64,000 nt of DNA from Dactylosporangium vinaceum. Its GTDB lineage: Bacteria > Actinomycetota > Actinomycetes > Mycobacteriales > Micromonosporaceae. Shown piece by piece: positions 56,740 to 64,000 of the stretch (positions are counted from its first letter, which is position 1; the number at the start of each line of letters is the position of its first letter). The stretch is taken from the NCBI RefSeq assembly GCF_019904175.1, contig NZ_CP061913.1:6138001-6202000 (forward strand). Reading direction: 5' to 3'. The notes under the pieces were generated by a model that was not told the DNA's origin, made no database searches, and was given only the letters and a program-made list of their open reading frames with translations. A program made the translations under genes and the position numbers.

Positions 56740-57608
56740 CAGATCCCCTGCCGCCCGGCCGACGACCGCTTGACCAGCTCGACACCGCTGGCCCGCAGCG
56801 CGTGCACGAGCGCGTCGGCCAGCGACGCCTTCGTCACGATGTCACCGAACTCGATGCCCAGCGCCACCACCGTCTGCGCGATCTGCGGCCGGATGCCGGA
56901 GATGATGCACTCCGCACCCATCAGCCGGGCCGCCACCACGGTCTTGAGGATGTGCTGCGCCACCTGCGTGTCGACGGCCGGCACGCCGGTGATGTCGACG
57001 ATCGCGTACCCGGAGCCGGTGTCCACCAGCGTCTGCAGCAGCTTCTCCATCACCACCTGCGCCCGCGCCGAGTCCAGCGTGCCGACCAGCGGCACCGCCA
57101 CGACCCCGTCCCACAGCTTCACCACCGGCGTCGAGAGCTCCAGCAGCTGCTCCGTCTGGTCGGCGATGATCGACTCCCGCGTCTTCGCGTAGGTGTCGAA
57201 CGTGTACAGGCCCATGTCGTCGACGAGCACCGAGAGCGTCAGGAAATCGGCCGGCACCTGCTCGCCGTCGGTGGACTCGAACAGCCCGAGCACCACCTCC
57301 TTGATCGTGAAGACCAGGTTGGCCGTCTCGATCGGCGTGAACCCCTTGCGCGCCCACTCCTGCGACAGCTCCCCGAGCACCGCCCGCGACTCGCCGCCGT
57401 GCGACCCGGCCAGCTCGCCTTCCGCGCTGCCCTCGAGCATGCCCAGCAGCGCGGAGTACACCTCCCGCACCTGCCGGACGAGCTCCGCGTCGGTCAGCCG
57501 CCCCCGTAGCGTCCGGGCGGAGATCTCCGCCCACCGCTTCTGGATCTCATCCCCGTGCGATCGCAGGAGCGCACTGAGCCGCTGCCTGGCCTCGGCGTTC
57601 ACCTTCAC
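56739..57608 (-). CDS. rsbR: stressosome sensor RsbR
   Basis: 289 residues. N-terminal helical globin-like domain (about 1-155) and C-terminal STAS (about 160-280) with ITGVPAVDTQVAQHILK; Thr214 matches the phosphorylated Thr of RsbR VDTxVA motifs. It forms the stressosome shell with RsbS. GTG 57608 has GGGGGAG 7 nt upstream. It is the first gene of the six-gene operon. Confidence 0.93.
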   Translation of the reverse strand: MKVNAEARQRLSALLRSHGDEIQKRWAEISARTLRGRLTDAELVRQVREVYSALLGMLEGSAEGELAGSHGGESRAVLGELSQEWARKGFTPIETANLVFTIKEVVLGLFESTDGEQVPADFLTLSVLVDDMGLYTFDTYAKTRESIIADQTEQLLELSTPVVKLWDGVVAVPLVGTLDSARAQVVMEKLLQTLVDTGSGYAIVDITGVPAVDTQVAQHILKTVVAARLMGAECIISGIRPQIAQTVVALGIEFGDIVTKASLADALVHALRASGVELVKRSSAGRQGI

Positions 57609-57920
57609 CCGTCCACTCCCCCTACGCTCACGCTGAAACGCGATTCGAGACAGGACGGTACCGCCCACCGCTCACCCGAGCGAACGCGGATACCTCTTTG
57701 CTGCGAGACAATTTTCTTGCGGCCGGTTTGCCGTATTTCGCGAGGCACCACCCGCCGCCCCACCAGCCGCTCCCGTTGCCGCCCGCCCCGGCATCAACGC
57801 GTGCGAGCCTCTCGCATCCGCTCTGCCGATCGCTCCTCCCACCGGCGGCCTCATCGGCACCACGTCGCATCATCCGTACCGGCACCAGCAGCTTGACCCG
57901 CGCCACGTCGCGTAGCGCAT
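57609..57920. other. Promoter-side spacer upstream of rsbR
   Basis: Holds the rsbR ribosome-binding site and presumably its promoter. I see no convincing sigma-70 or sigma-B-like pair and no coding sequence. Part (57690-57740) is AT-richer (GAGACAATTTTCTTGC). Confidence 0.4.
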
Positions 57921-57934
57921 CCTAGGAAGCTAGG
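57921..57934. promoter_or_regulatory. CCTAG-N4-CTAGG inverted repeat, copy 2
   Basis: CCTAG-GAAG-CTAGG. It matches copy 1 at 37061-37074 in 13 of 14 bases, and both are preceded by GC(A/G)T. It lies about 310 bp upstream of the rsbR start and may be a shared regulator site. Confidence 0.45.
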
Positions 57935-57985
57935 TCATGTCGTGCAGGCGCGGATTCGGACGTATGTGGCCGGGTGAGCGAAGAC

Positions 57986-58047
57986 GCGAATACCCCGTCG
58001 GGCGAAATATCCGCTATGTCGCGGCGCGCCAGCGCCCGACATAGCGG
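57986..58047 (+). repeat. palindromic interspersed element, copy A
   Basis: Left flank GCGAATACCCC...GGCGAAATAT, then 11-bp perfect arms CCGCTATGTCG and CGACATAGCGG around a GGCGC-GCCA-GCGCC inner hairpin. Copy B (62116-62185, opposite strand) shares the flank and arms. Located between the 5' end of the rsbR transcript and a small gene's 3' end. Confidence 0.75.
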
Positions 58048-58063
58048 GCCGGCCCGCCCGTGG

Positions 58064-58309
58064 TTAAAGCGTTGCCAGCCGCGACTCCCGCTGGGCAGAC
58101 TCGATCGCCTCGCCACGGGTGTCGCCCAGCCACACGACCGGGCCGACCGGGTGGCCGATGCGGATCAGCTGGCCGGTCTCGTCCGTCCAGGCCACCATCG
58201 GGACCGGCTGCATGCTGTCCATCTGCCAGCCGATCACCCGGCCGGCCAGGACCTCGTTGTCGGCGCTGGTGGCGAGCCACAGCGGCACGTTCTGCGCAAT
58301 GATCGTCAT
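58064..58309 (-). CDS. small hypothetical protein, 81 residues
   Basis: Begins TIIAQNVPLWLATSADNEVLAGRVIGWQ and has a beta-rich pattern with repeated Trp/Val. No signal peptide or membrane helix. Divergent from a methyltransferase 35 bp away, with which it may share a promoter. Its 3' end is 17 bp from repeat copy A. Family not recognised. Confidence 0.65.
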   Translation of the reverse strand: MTIIAQNVPLWLATSADNEVLAGRVIGWQMDSMQPVPMVAWTDETGQLIRIGHPVGPVVWLGDTRGEAIESAQRESRLATL

Positions 58310-58344
58310 GCCAGGGTGATGCCCCGGTAACGGAGGGTACAACC

Positions 58345-59124
58345 ATGGACACACTTGAAGACCTGCTCGCCGAGGCCGCGGCGGCGCCCGTCGACGGCTG
58401 GGACTTCTCCTGGTTCGACGGGCGGGCGATCGAGGAGCGGCCGCCGTGGGGGTACGCCCGGCGCCTCGGCGAGCGGCTGCGCACCGCCACCGCGGCCCTC
58501 GACATCCAGACCGGCGGCGGGGAGGTCCTGCGCACGGCCCTCACGGCGGCCGGGACCGTGCCGGCGACGGTCGCGGCGACCGAATCCTGGCCGCCCAACA
58601 TCGCCCTGGCCCGGGCCGCGCTCGCACCGTTCGGCGGGGTCGTCGAGGAGGCGGCCGACGACGGGCCGCTACCGTTCCCGGCGGACACGTTCGACCTGGT
58701 CAGCAGCCGGCACCCGACGGTCGCCGGATGGGCCGAGATCGCGCGGGTGCTGGCACCCGGCGGGACGTACTTCGCCCAGCACGTCGGCGTGGGCACCGCC
58801 GCCGCGGTCACCGACTTCATGATGGGCCCGCAGCCGGTCGGCGACGGGCGCAGCGTGCAACGGGCCCGGGCGGGCGCCCGGGCGGCCGGGCTCGAGGTCG
58901 TGGACGTGCGCGAGGCCACGCTGAAGCTCGAGTTCTACGACGTGGCGGCGGTCGCGGTGTACCTGCGCAAGGTGATCTGGATCGTCCCGGGCTTCACCAT
59001 CGCGCGGTACCGCCGGCAGCTCGCGGCGATGCACGAGCACATCGGGCGGGAGGGCGCGTTCCGGGCGTCCACGGCGCGGTACCTGATCGAGTGCCGTAAG
59101 CCACACACCGTGACGGGACGGTGA
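58345..59124 (+). CDS. SAM-dependent methyltransferase-like protein
   Basis: 259 residues. Motif I is weak (LDIQTGGGEVL at about 51-61), then PNIALARAALAPFGG, a PLPFPADTFDLVSSRH post-I motif and VLAPGGTYFAQHVG. Central and C-terminal parts are typical of class I enzymes. CGGAGGG lies 8 nt before the ATG. Substrate unknown. Confidence 0.82.
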   Translation: MDTLEDLLAEAAAAPVDGWDFSWFDGRAIEERPPWGYARRLGERLRTATAALDIQTGGGEVLRTALTAAGTVPATVAATESWPPNIALARAALAPFGGVVEEAADDGPLPFPADTFDLVSSRHPTVAGWAEIARVLAPGGTYFAQHVGVGTAAAVTDFMMGPQPVGDGRSVQRARAGARAAGLEVVDVREATLKLEFYDVAAVAVYLRKVIWIVPGFTIARYRRQLAAMHEHIGREGAFRASTARYLIECRKPHTVTGR

Positions 59125-59194
59125 ACACACGATCCGGGGGCGAGGATAGTTTGTCGGCAGAAGCACACCCGCCGTTGCTGCCAGGAGACTTCTC

Positions 59195-60184
59195 ATGAGC
59201 GACTCGCCCGTCAACGTCACCGTCACCGGCGCGGCCGGCCAGATCGGCTACGCGCTGCTGTTCCGCATCGCCTCCGGGCAGCTGCTCGGCGCGAACACCC
59301 CGGTCAAGCTGCGCCTGCTGGAGATCCCGCAGGCCGTCCGGGCCGCCGAGGGCACCGCCCTGGAGCTCGAGGACGGGGCGTTCCCGCTGCTCGCCGGCGT
59401 CGACGTGTTCGACGACCCGAAGGCCGCCTTCTCCGGCACGAACGTGGCCCTGCTCGTCGGCGCCCGGCCCCGCACCAAGGGCATGGAGCGCGGCGACCTG
59501 CTCGAGGCCAACGGCGGGATCTTCAAGCCGCAGGGCGAGGCCATCAACGCGGGCGCCGCCGACGACATCAAGGTCCTCGTCGTGGGCAACCCGGCCAACA
59601 CCAACGCCCTCATCGCCCAGCGCCACGCCCCCGACGTGCCGGCCGACCGGTTCACCGCCATGACCCGCCTCGACCACAACCGGGCCCTGTCTCAGCTGTC
59701 GCGCAAGCTGTCGGTCCCGGTGTCGCAGATCCGCAAGCTGACGATCTGGGGCAACCACTCGGCGACGCAGTACCCGGACCTCTTCCACGCCGAGGTCGGC
59801 GGGCGCAACGCCGCCGAGGCCGTGAACGACGAGCAGTGGCTGGCCGAGGAGTTCATCCCCCGGGTCGCCAAGCGCGGCGCCGAGATCATCGAGGTCCGCG
59901 GCGCGTCGTCGGCCGCCTCCGCCGCGTCGGCCGCGATCGACCACGTCTACGACTGGGTCAACGGCACCGCCGAGGGCGACTGGACGTCGGCCGCGATCGT
60001 CTCCGACGGCTCCTACGGCGTGCCCGCCGGCCTGATCTCCTCGTTCCCGGTCACCTCGTCCGGCGGATCGTGGCAGATCGTCCAGGGCCTGGACATCAAC
60101 GAGTTCTCCCGCGCCCGCATCGACGCGTCGGTGGCGGAGCTGGAGGAGGAGCGCCAGGCCGTCGAGCGCCTCGGTCTCATCTAG
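59195..60184 (+). CDS. mdh: malate dehydrogenase
   Basis: 329 residues. NAD-binding GAAGQIGYALLFRIASG (12-28), RPRTKGMERGDLL mobile loop with substrate Arg residues, and the catalytic pair Asp (TRLDHNRA) and His (WGNHSATQYPD). Oxidises malate to oxaloacetate in the TCA cycle. GGAGA precedes the ATG by 7 nt. A terminator hairpin follows. Confidence 0.97.
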   Translation: MSDSPVNVTVTGAAGQIGYALLFRIASGQLLGANTPVKLRLLEIPQAVRAAEGTALELEDGAFPLLAGVDVFDDPKAAFSGTNVALLVGARPRTKGMERGDLLEANGGIFKPQGEAINAGAADDIKVLVVGNPANTNALIAQRHAPDVPADRFTAMTRLDHNRALSQLSRKLSVPVSQIRKLTIWGNHSATQYPDLFHAEVGGRNAAEAVNDEQWLAEEFIPRVAKRGAEIIEVRGASSAASAASAAIDHVYDWVNGTAEGDWTSAAIVSDGSYGVPAGLISSFPVTSSGGSWQIVQGLDINEFSRARIDASVAELEEERQAVERLGLI

Positions 60185-60207
60185 ACGCAGCGGTTGTACC
60201 GCCAGAG

Positions 60208-60240
60208 GGTGGGGACGGCACCATACGGGCCGTCCCCACC
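60208..60240 (+). terminator. terminator of mdh
   Basis: GGTGGGGACGGC and GCCGTCCCCACC (12-bp perfect arms) with a 9-nt loop, 24 bp after the mdh stop, before the promoter of nth. No T-tract. Confidence 0.75.
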
Positions 60241-60265
60241 GCTGTGTCCGCAGTAGGCTTCGGCG

Positions 60266-60985
60266 GTGAACGCTGCGGCGGATACGGACCTGCCCATCGC
60301 GGAGAAGCGGCGCGCCCGGCGCATCCTGCGCCTCCTGCAGACCCGCTACCCCCGGCACCGCCTCGAGCTCGACTTCGACTCGCCGCTGCAGCTGCTCGTG
60401 GCGGCCACGCTCGCCGCGCAGACCCTCGACGAGCGGGTCAACGCGGTGCGGCCGGTGCTCTTCGAGCGTTACCCGGCCGCCGCCGACCTGGCCGCGGCGG
60501 TGCCGGAGGAGATGGAGCAGATCCTCGTGCCGGTCGGGTACTACCGGCAGAAGACCCGCAACGTCATCAAGCTCGCGACGGTCCTCGTCGAGCGGCACGC
60601 CGGGGCGGTGCCGGAGACCCTCGAGGAGCTCGTCGCCCTGCCGTGGGTCGGGCGCAAGACCGCGAACATGGTCCTGGGCAACGCGTTCGGCCAGCCGGCG
60701 ATCTCCGTCGACACCCACGTGTCACGGGTCGTGGCCCGGCTCGGCTGGGGCCCGGAGAAGGACGTCGGCGCGGCCGAGGCGGCGCTGCAGGCCCGCTACG
60801 ACAAGCGGGACTGGGTCGCCGTCAACCAGCTGCTGATCCTGCACGGCCGCCGGACCTGCCACTCCCGCCGACCGGCCTGCGCGGCCTGCCCGCTGGCGCC
60901 GGAGTGCCGGTCGTCGGCGCTGGGTGAGCAGGACCCAGACAAGGCCCGGGCACTGCTCAAGGACGGCGCGCCCGCTCAGCCCTGA
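60266..60985 (+). CDS. nth: endonuclease III (DNA glycosylase/AP lyase)
   Basis: 239 residues. Helix-hairpin-helix LPWVGRKTANMVL with catalytic Lys, VDTHVSRV with catalytic Asp, and a C-terminal [4Fe-4S] site CHSRRPACAACPLAPEC. It removes oxidised pyrimidines. GTG 60266 has TAGGCT 6 nt upstream (leaderless). Its 3' end overlaps the glycosylase-like gene on the other strand by 29 bp. Confidence 0.96.
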   Translation: MNAAADTDLPIAEKRRARRILRLLQTRYPRHRLELDFDSPLQLLVAATLAAQTLDERVNAVRPVLFERYPAAADLAAAVPEEMEQILVPVGYYRQKTRNVIKLATVLVERHAGAVPETLEELVALPWVGRKTANMVLGNAFGQPAISVDTHVSRVVARLGWGPEKDVGAAEAALQARYDKRDWVAVNQLLILHGRRTCHSRRPACAACPLAPECRSSALGEQDPDKARALLKDGAPAQP

Positions 60986-61997
60986 TCCCGGCGGCCGGGA
61001 CCTTCGCCCAGAGGGTCTCGCCGTCGTCGTCCCACACGCCCGCGACCCGGCCCCGGTGCACGACGACCGGGGAGATCCAGCCCGCCGCCCGGCTCACCCG
61101 GGCGCGCTGCTCCGGCGGGATGATGCGCGTGTCGGCGGTCCCGGGGCCGAGGACGAACTGGTCGAAGGCGGGCAGGAGCCGTACACCCTCGAAGGGTTTG
61201 GGGGTCTGCAGCGTTTCGAGGTCCTCCGAGCGGGCGTAGAGCCGCTCCCCCTCGACGTCGACCTCGGCGATCACCCCGTCGGCCAGCAGCTCGGCGAACC
61301 ACGCCCGCAGCGCCGCCGGCTTCGACCGGCCGCGGATGAGCCACCTGTCGAACGTGGCCGCCGACGCCGGACCGTACGCGCCGAGGTACGCGGGGATGAC
61401 ACTGCGCGCCGCCGCGGCGGGCTGCGGGAGGCCGTCCCAGGCGGGCTTGCTGAACGTGACGCCGGTGGTGCCGTACACGAGCAGCCCCTGCCAGGCGACC
61501 GGCTTGAGCACCGTGCCCCAGCCGGACCGCAGGTGCTCCCCCAGTGCGGGGTCCCCGGCGTGCTCGACGATCGCGGCGGTGAGCTCCTCCCGGGTCAGCT
61601 CGCGCCCGTCGAGCACCTCCGCGGCGGCGGCGGTGACCTTCTCCATCTGCGCCGCCGTCACGAACGTCCGCTGCCACGAACCCGTCTCCCAGGTCCGCGC
61701 GGCCCCGAGGAGGGCGAGCTGGGCCCGGGCCGGCTCCGGCGGCAGCAGGTGCAGGGTGCCGCGCACAGTCCAGGTCTTGACCAGCCGCCGCTCGGCGAGC
61801 GCCGCCCCGACCGACCCGGGGTCGGGCGTCTCCTGCCGCGCCGCGACCGCCTGCTCGGCCGCCGACGCGACCTGCGCCTGCACCCCGCCGAGCCGCGTGA
61901 CAACGGCGACCGGGTCGGCCGCCTCCGCCGGTCGGTGCAGCCACTGCTGCCGGCAGCGCCAGTGCAGCACGTCGTCCCAGGTCACGGAAATGGTCAC
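60957..61997 (-). CDS. winged-helix (HTH_42) protein, AlkZ-like DNA glycosylase
   Basis: 346 residues of the YcaQ/AlkZ superfamily. WRCRQQWLHR start, GGVQAQVASAAEQA with the Q-x-Q pair that is catalytic in AlkZ, TVRGTLHLLPPE, and a C-terminal RARVSRAAGWISPVVVHRGRVAGVW segment. AlkZ unhooks DNA crosslinks; YcaQ relatives repair alkylation. Position beside nth supports a repair role. GTG 61997 has TACCGT exactly 6 nt upstream. Confidence 0.85.
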   Translation of the reverse strand: MTISVTWDDVLHWRCRQQWLHRPAEAADPVAVVTRLGGVQAQVASAAEQAVAARQETPDPGSVGAALAERRLVKTWTVRGTLHLLPPEPARAQLALLGAARTWETGSWQRTFVTAAQMEKVTAAAAEVLDGRELTREELTAAIVEHAGDPALGEHLRSGWGTVLKPVAWQGLLVYGTTGVTFSKPAWDGLPQPAAAARSVIPAYLGAYGPASAATFDRWLIRGRSKPAALRAWFAELLADGVIAEVDVEGERLYARSEDLETLQTPKPFEGVRLLPAFDQFVLGPGTADTRIIPPEQRARVSRAAGWISPVVVHRGRVAGVWDDDGETLWAKVPAAGIRAERARRP

Positions 61998-62065
61998 GGC
62001 GCCACGGTACAGAGACCGTGACGCCGTGACTGATGTGCTGGTGCATGTGGGCACGCCGGCCGGCC

Positions 62066-62119
62066 GTTGGAGCCGAACTGCCGGGCGTTGGAGCCGATAC
62101 GTCGAAGCGTTGGAGCCGA
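62066..62119 (+). repeat. three direct repeats GTTGGAGCCGA
   Basis: Copies at 62066-62076, 62087-62097 and 62109-62119, spaced 21 and 22 bp, with similar tails (ACTGCCG, TACGTCG, TATGTCG). The third runs into palindromic element copy B. Non-coding. Confidence 0.75.
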
Positions 62120-62185
62120 TATGTCGGGCGCTTCGCGCCGCGCTGCGCTCGACATATCGGACTTATCGCCTGTCAGGGTATTTGC
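62116..62185 (-). repeat. palindromic interspersed element, copy B
   Basis: Perfect 11-bp arms CCGATATGTCG (62116-62126) and CGACATATCGG (62150-62160) around a GCGC-rich loop; on the minus strand it is flanked by GCAAATACCC...GGCGATAAG. Differs from copy A by a compensated base pair in the arm, so the fold is conserved. Between the glycosylase and lon genes. Confidence 0.75.
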
Positions 62186-62199
62186 CCGTTTTGCCGCGA

Positions 62200-64000
62200 T
62201 CAGACGGTCGTCGGGACGAAGTCCGGGACCGCCGGGTCGTCGGCCGGGCGCAGGGCGAGGGCCAGGACGTCGGCCACGTCGGCGAGGGCGTGGACGGTGA
62301 GCTGGCTGCGCACCTCCTCCGGCAGGTCGTCCAGGTCGGGCTCGTTGCGCTTCGGGATGATGACCTCGGTCAGGCCCGCGCGGTGGGCGGCCAGGAGCTT
62401 CTGCTTCACGCCGCCGATCGGCAGGACCCGGCCGGCCAGGGTGACCTCGCCGGTCATGCCGAACTCGGGCCGCACCGGCCGGCCGGTCGCCAGGGACGCG
62501 AGGGCCGTGACCATCGTGATGCCGGCGCTCGGGCCGTCCTTCGGCACCGCACCCGCCGGCACGTGCAGGTGGATGCGGCGCCCGGCGAGCTCGTTGGGGT
62601 CGATGCCGAGCCGGCGCCCGTTGGAGCGCAGGTACGACAGCGCGATGTGCGCCGACTCCTTCATCACGTCGCCGAGCTGACCGGTCAGGGTCAGGCCGGG
62701 CTCGCCCTCCATCGAGGTCGCCTCGATGAACAGCACGTCGCCACCCGCCCCGGTGACCGCCAGGCCGGTCGCCACGCCGGGGACGGCGGTGCGCTCGGCC
62801 GACTCCGGCGTGAACCGGGCCCGCCCCAGGTAGGTCGCGACCTCCTCGACGCCGACGTGGACCGGTGCCGGGTCGGCGGCCAGGGCCACCGCGACCTTGC
62901 GCAGGATCTTGGCCAGGGCCCGCTCCAGCTGCCGCACCCCGGCCTCGCGGGTGTGCTCGCCGGCGATGCGGCCCAGCGCCTCGTCGGAGATCGTGAAGTC
63001 GGCGGCCTCCAGGCCGGCCCGCTCCAGCTGCCGGGGCAGCAGGTGATCCCGGGCGATGGCGACCTTCTCCTGCTCGGTGTACCCGTCCAGCGCGACGAGC
63101 TCCATACGGTCCAGCAGCGGTCCGGGGATGGTCTCGATCACGTTCGCGGTGGCCAGGAACAGCACGTCGGACAGGTCCAGGTCGACCTCGAGGTAGTGGT
63201 CGCGGAAGGTGTGGTTCTGCGCCGGGTCCAGCACCTCGAGCAGGGCCGCGGCCGGGTCACCGGCGTAGCCGGCGGCGAGCTTGTCGACCTCGTCGAGCAG
63301 CACGACCGGGTTCATCGACCCCGCCTCGCGCAGCGCCCGCACGATCCGCCCGGGCAGCGCGCCGACGTAGGTGCGCCGGTGCCCGCGGATCTCGGCCTCG
63401 TCGCGGACGCCGCCGAGCGACACCCGCACGAACTTGCGCCCGAGCGCGCGGGCCACGGACTCGCCGAGGCTCGTCTTGCCGACCCCGGGAGGGCCCGCGA
63501 GAGCGAGCACGGCGCCGGAGCCGCGGCCGCCGACGACCTGCAGGTTCTTCTCGGCGCGGCGGTTGCGCACGGCGAGGTACTCGAGGATGCGGTCCTTCAC
63601 GTCGGCCAGTCCGGCGTGGTCGGCGTCGAGCACGGCGCGGGCCGCGGCCAGGTCCGTGTTGTCTTCGGTCCGCTCGTTCCACGGCATTTCCAGTACCGTG
63701 TCGAGCCAGGTCCTGATCCAGCCGGCCTCGGGTGACTGGTCGCTGGCCCGTTCGAGCCGCCCGACCTCCCGCAGGGCCGCCTCCTTGACCTTGTCCGGCA
63801 GCTCGGCGGCCTCGACCCGGGTCCGGTAGTCGGCGGACCCGTCGGGCTCGTCCTCGCCCAGCTCCTTGCGGATGGCCGCGAGCTGCTGGCGCAGGAGGAA
63901 CTCCCGCTGCGTCTTCTCCAGACCCTCGCGAACGTCATGGTTGATCTTCTCGTTGACCTGCTGCTCGGCCGCGTGCGCGCGGGCCCACTCGACGAGCAGC
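62200..64000 (-). CDS. lon: Lon protease, C-terminal 600 codons (5' end outside window)
   Basis: The frame is open to the right edge: residues such as REFLLRQQLAAIRKELGEDE (N-terminal domain end) continue upstream of the first in-frame ATG at 63687. AAA+ module: Walker A GPPGVGKTSLGES, Walker B VVLLDEVDKL, sensor ATANVIETIPGPLLDRME. Protease domain with catalytic Ser in KDGPSAGITM and Lys in GGVKQKLLAAHRAG. ATP-dependent degradation of misfolded and regulatory proteins. Ends about 15 bp from the repeat element. Confidence 0.97.
   Translation of the reverse strand, partial: LLVEWARAHAAEQQVNEKINHDVREGLEKTQREFLLRQQLAAIRKELGEDEPDGSADYRTRVEAAELPDKVKEAALREVGRLERASDQSPEAGWIRTWLDTVLEMPWNERTEDNTDLAAARAVLDADHAGLADVKDRILEYLAVRNRRAEKNLQVVGGRGSGAVLALAGPPGVGKTSLGESVARALGRKFVRVSLGGVRDEAEIRGHRRTYVGALPGRIVRALREAGSMNPVVLLDEVDKLAAGYAGDPAAALLEVLDPAQNHTFRDHYLEVDLDLSDVLFLATANVIETIPGPLLDRMELVALDGYTEQEKVAIARDHLLPRQLERAGLEAADFTISDEALGRIAGEHTREAGVRQLERALAKILRKVAVALAADPAPVHVGVEEVATYLGRARFTPESAERTAVPGVATGLAVTGAGGDVLFIEATSMEGEPGLTLTGQLGDVMKESAHIALSYLRSNGRRLGIDPNELAGRRIHLHVPAGAVPKDGPSAGITMVTALASLATGRPVRPEFGMTGEVTLAGRVLPIGGVKQKLLAAHRAGLTEVIIPKRNEPDLDDLPEEVRSQLTVHALADVADVLALALRPADDPAVPDFVPTTV

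Overview
The window is one contiguous piece of a very GC-rich actinobacterial chromosome. Supporting markers are RbpA, polyphosphate glucokinase, a polyprenol-phosphate mannose synthase next to an apolipoprotein N-acyltransferase, many GTG starts, and a recurring promoter layout in which a TANNNT -10 box sits 6-7 nt before the start codon (leaderless transcripts). The gene content fits the Micromonosporaceae (Actinoplanes-like), but that placement is inference. I see no rRNA, tRNA, CRISPR array, insertion sequence or prophage.

Layout. 0-17 kb: the 3' end of a wall or membrane protein, a fadB-fadA beta-oxidation pair, a methyltransferase facing an HxlR regulator across a perfect operator, a membrane acyltransferase, an SDR-type reductase, a CPA1 antiporter, an AMACR-like CoA enzyme, a polytopic membrane protein, and a LysR/MFS pair. 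17-19 kb: an HNH (endonuclease VII-like) gene divergent from a zinc-finger coiled-coil gene, across an AT-rich strip with three inverted repeats. 19-28 kb: rbpA behind a sigma-R-type promoter, a Cys-rich/pentapeptide protein, an anti-sigma antagonist, an MFS exporter, small hypothetical genes, a degenerate P-loop kinase, fxsA, ppm1 and lnt.

28.6-36.9 kb: the most distinctive block, a lysine-catabolic cluster of the clostridial fermentation type. A lysine 2,3-aminomutase (kamA) runs rightward. Running leftward, almost all with overlapping ends, are kdd, a YtcJ-type amidohydrolase, kamD, kamE, kal and a MutL-family reactivase. The two transcripts start from divergent promoters whose -10 boxes overlap. 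The cleavage enzyme Kce is missing here and the amidohydrolase lies between kdd and kamD.

37-48.5 kb: an epimerase/TetR pair with twin operators, dinB, then a LacI-controlled sugar locus (lipoprotein binding protein, DppFBCD-type ABC transporter, GH1 beta-glucosidase). 48.8-51.6 kb: a transmembrane Ser/Thr kinase with a non-RD catalytic loop, ppgK, and a small zinc-ribbon protein. 51.6-57.6 kb: a six-gene stressosome (RST) operon: RsbR, RsbS, RsbT, an ATPase-PP2C fusion, a hybrid histidine kinase and a REC-GAF-PP2C phosphatase, with no sigma factor alongside.

57.6-64 kb: a spacer with a palindromic element that recurs near 62.1 kb, two small genes, malate dehydrogenase, endonuclease III overlapping tail-to-tail with an AlkZ-like DNA glycosylase, and the C-terminal 600 codons of Lon, which runs off the end. 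Long open frames antisense to real genes are common because of the GC bias and are left out.
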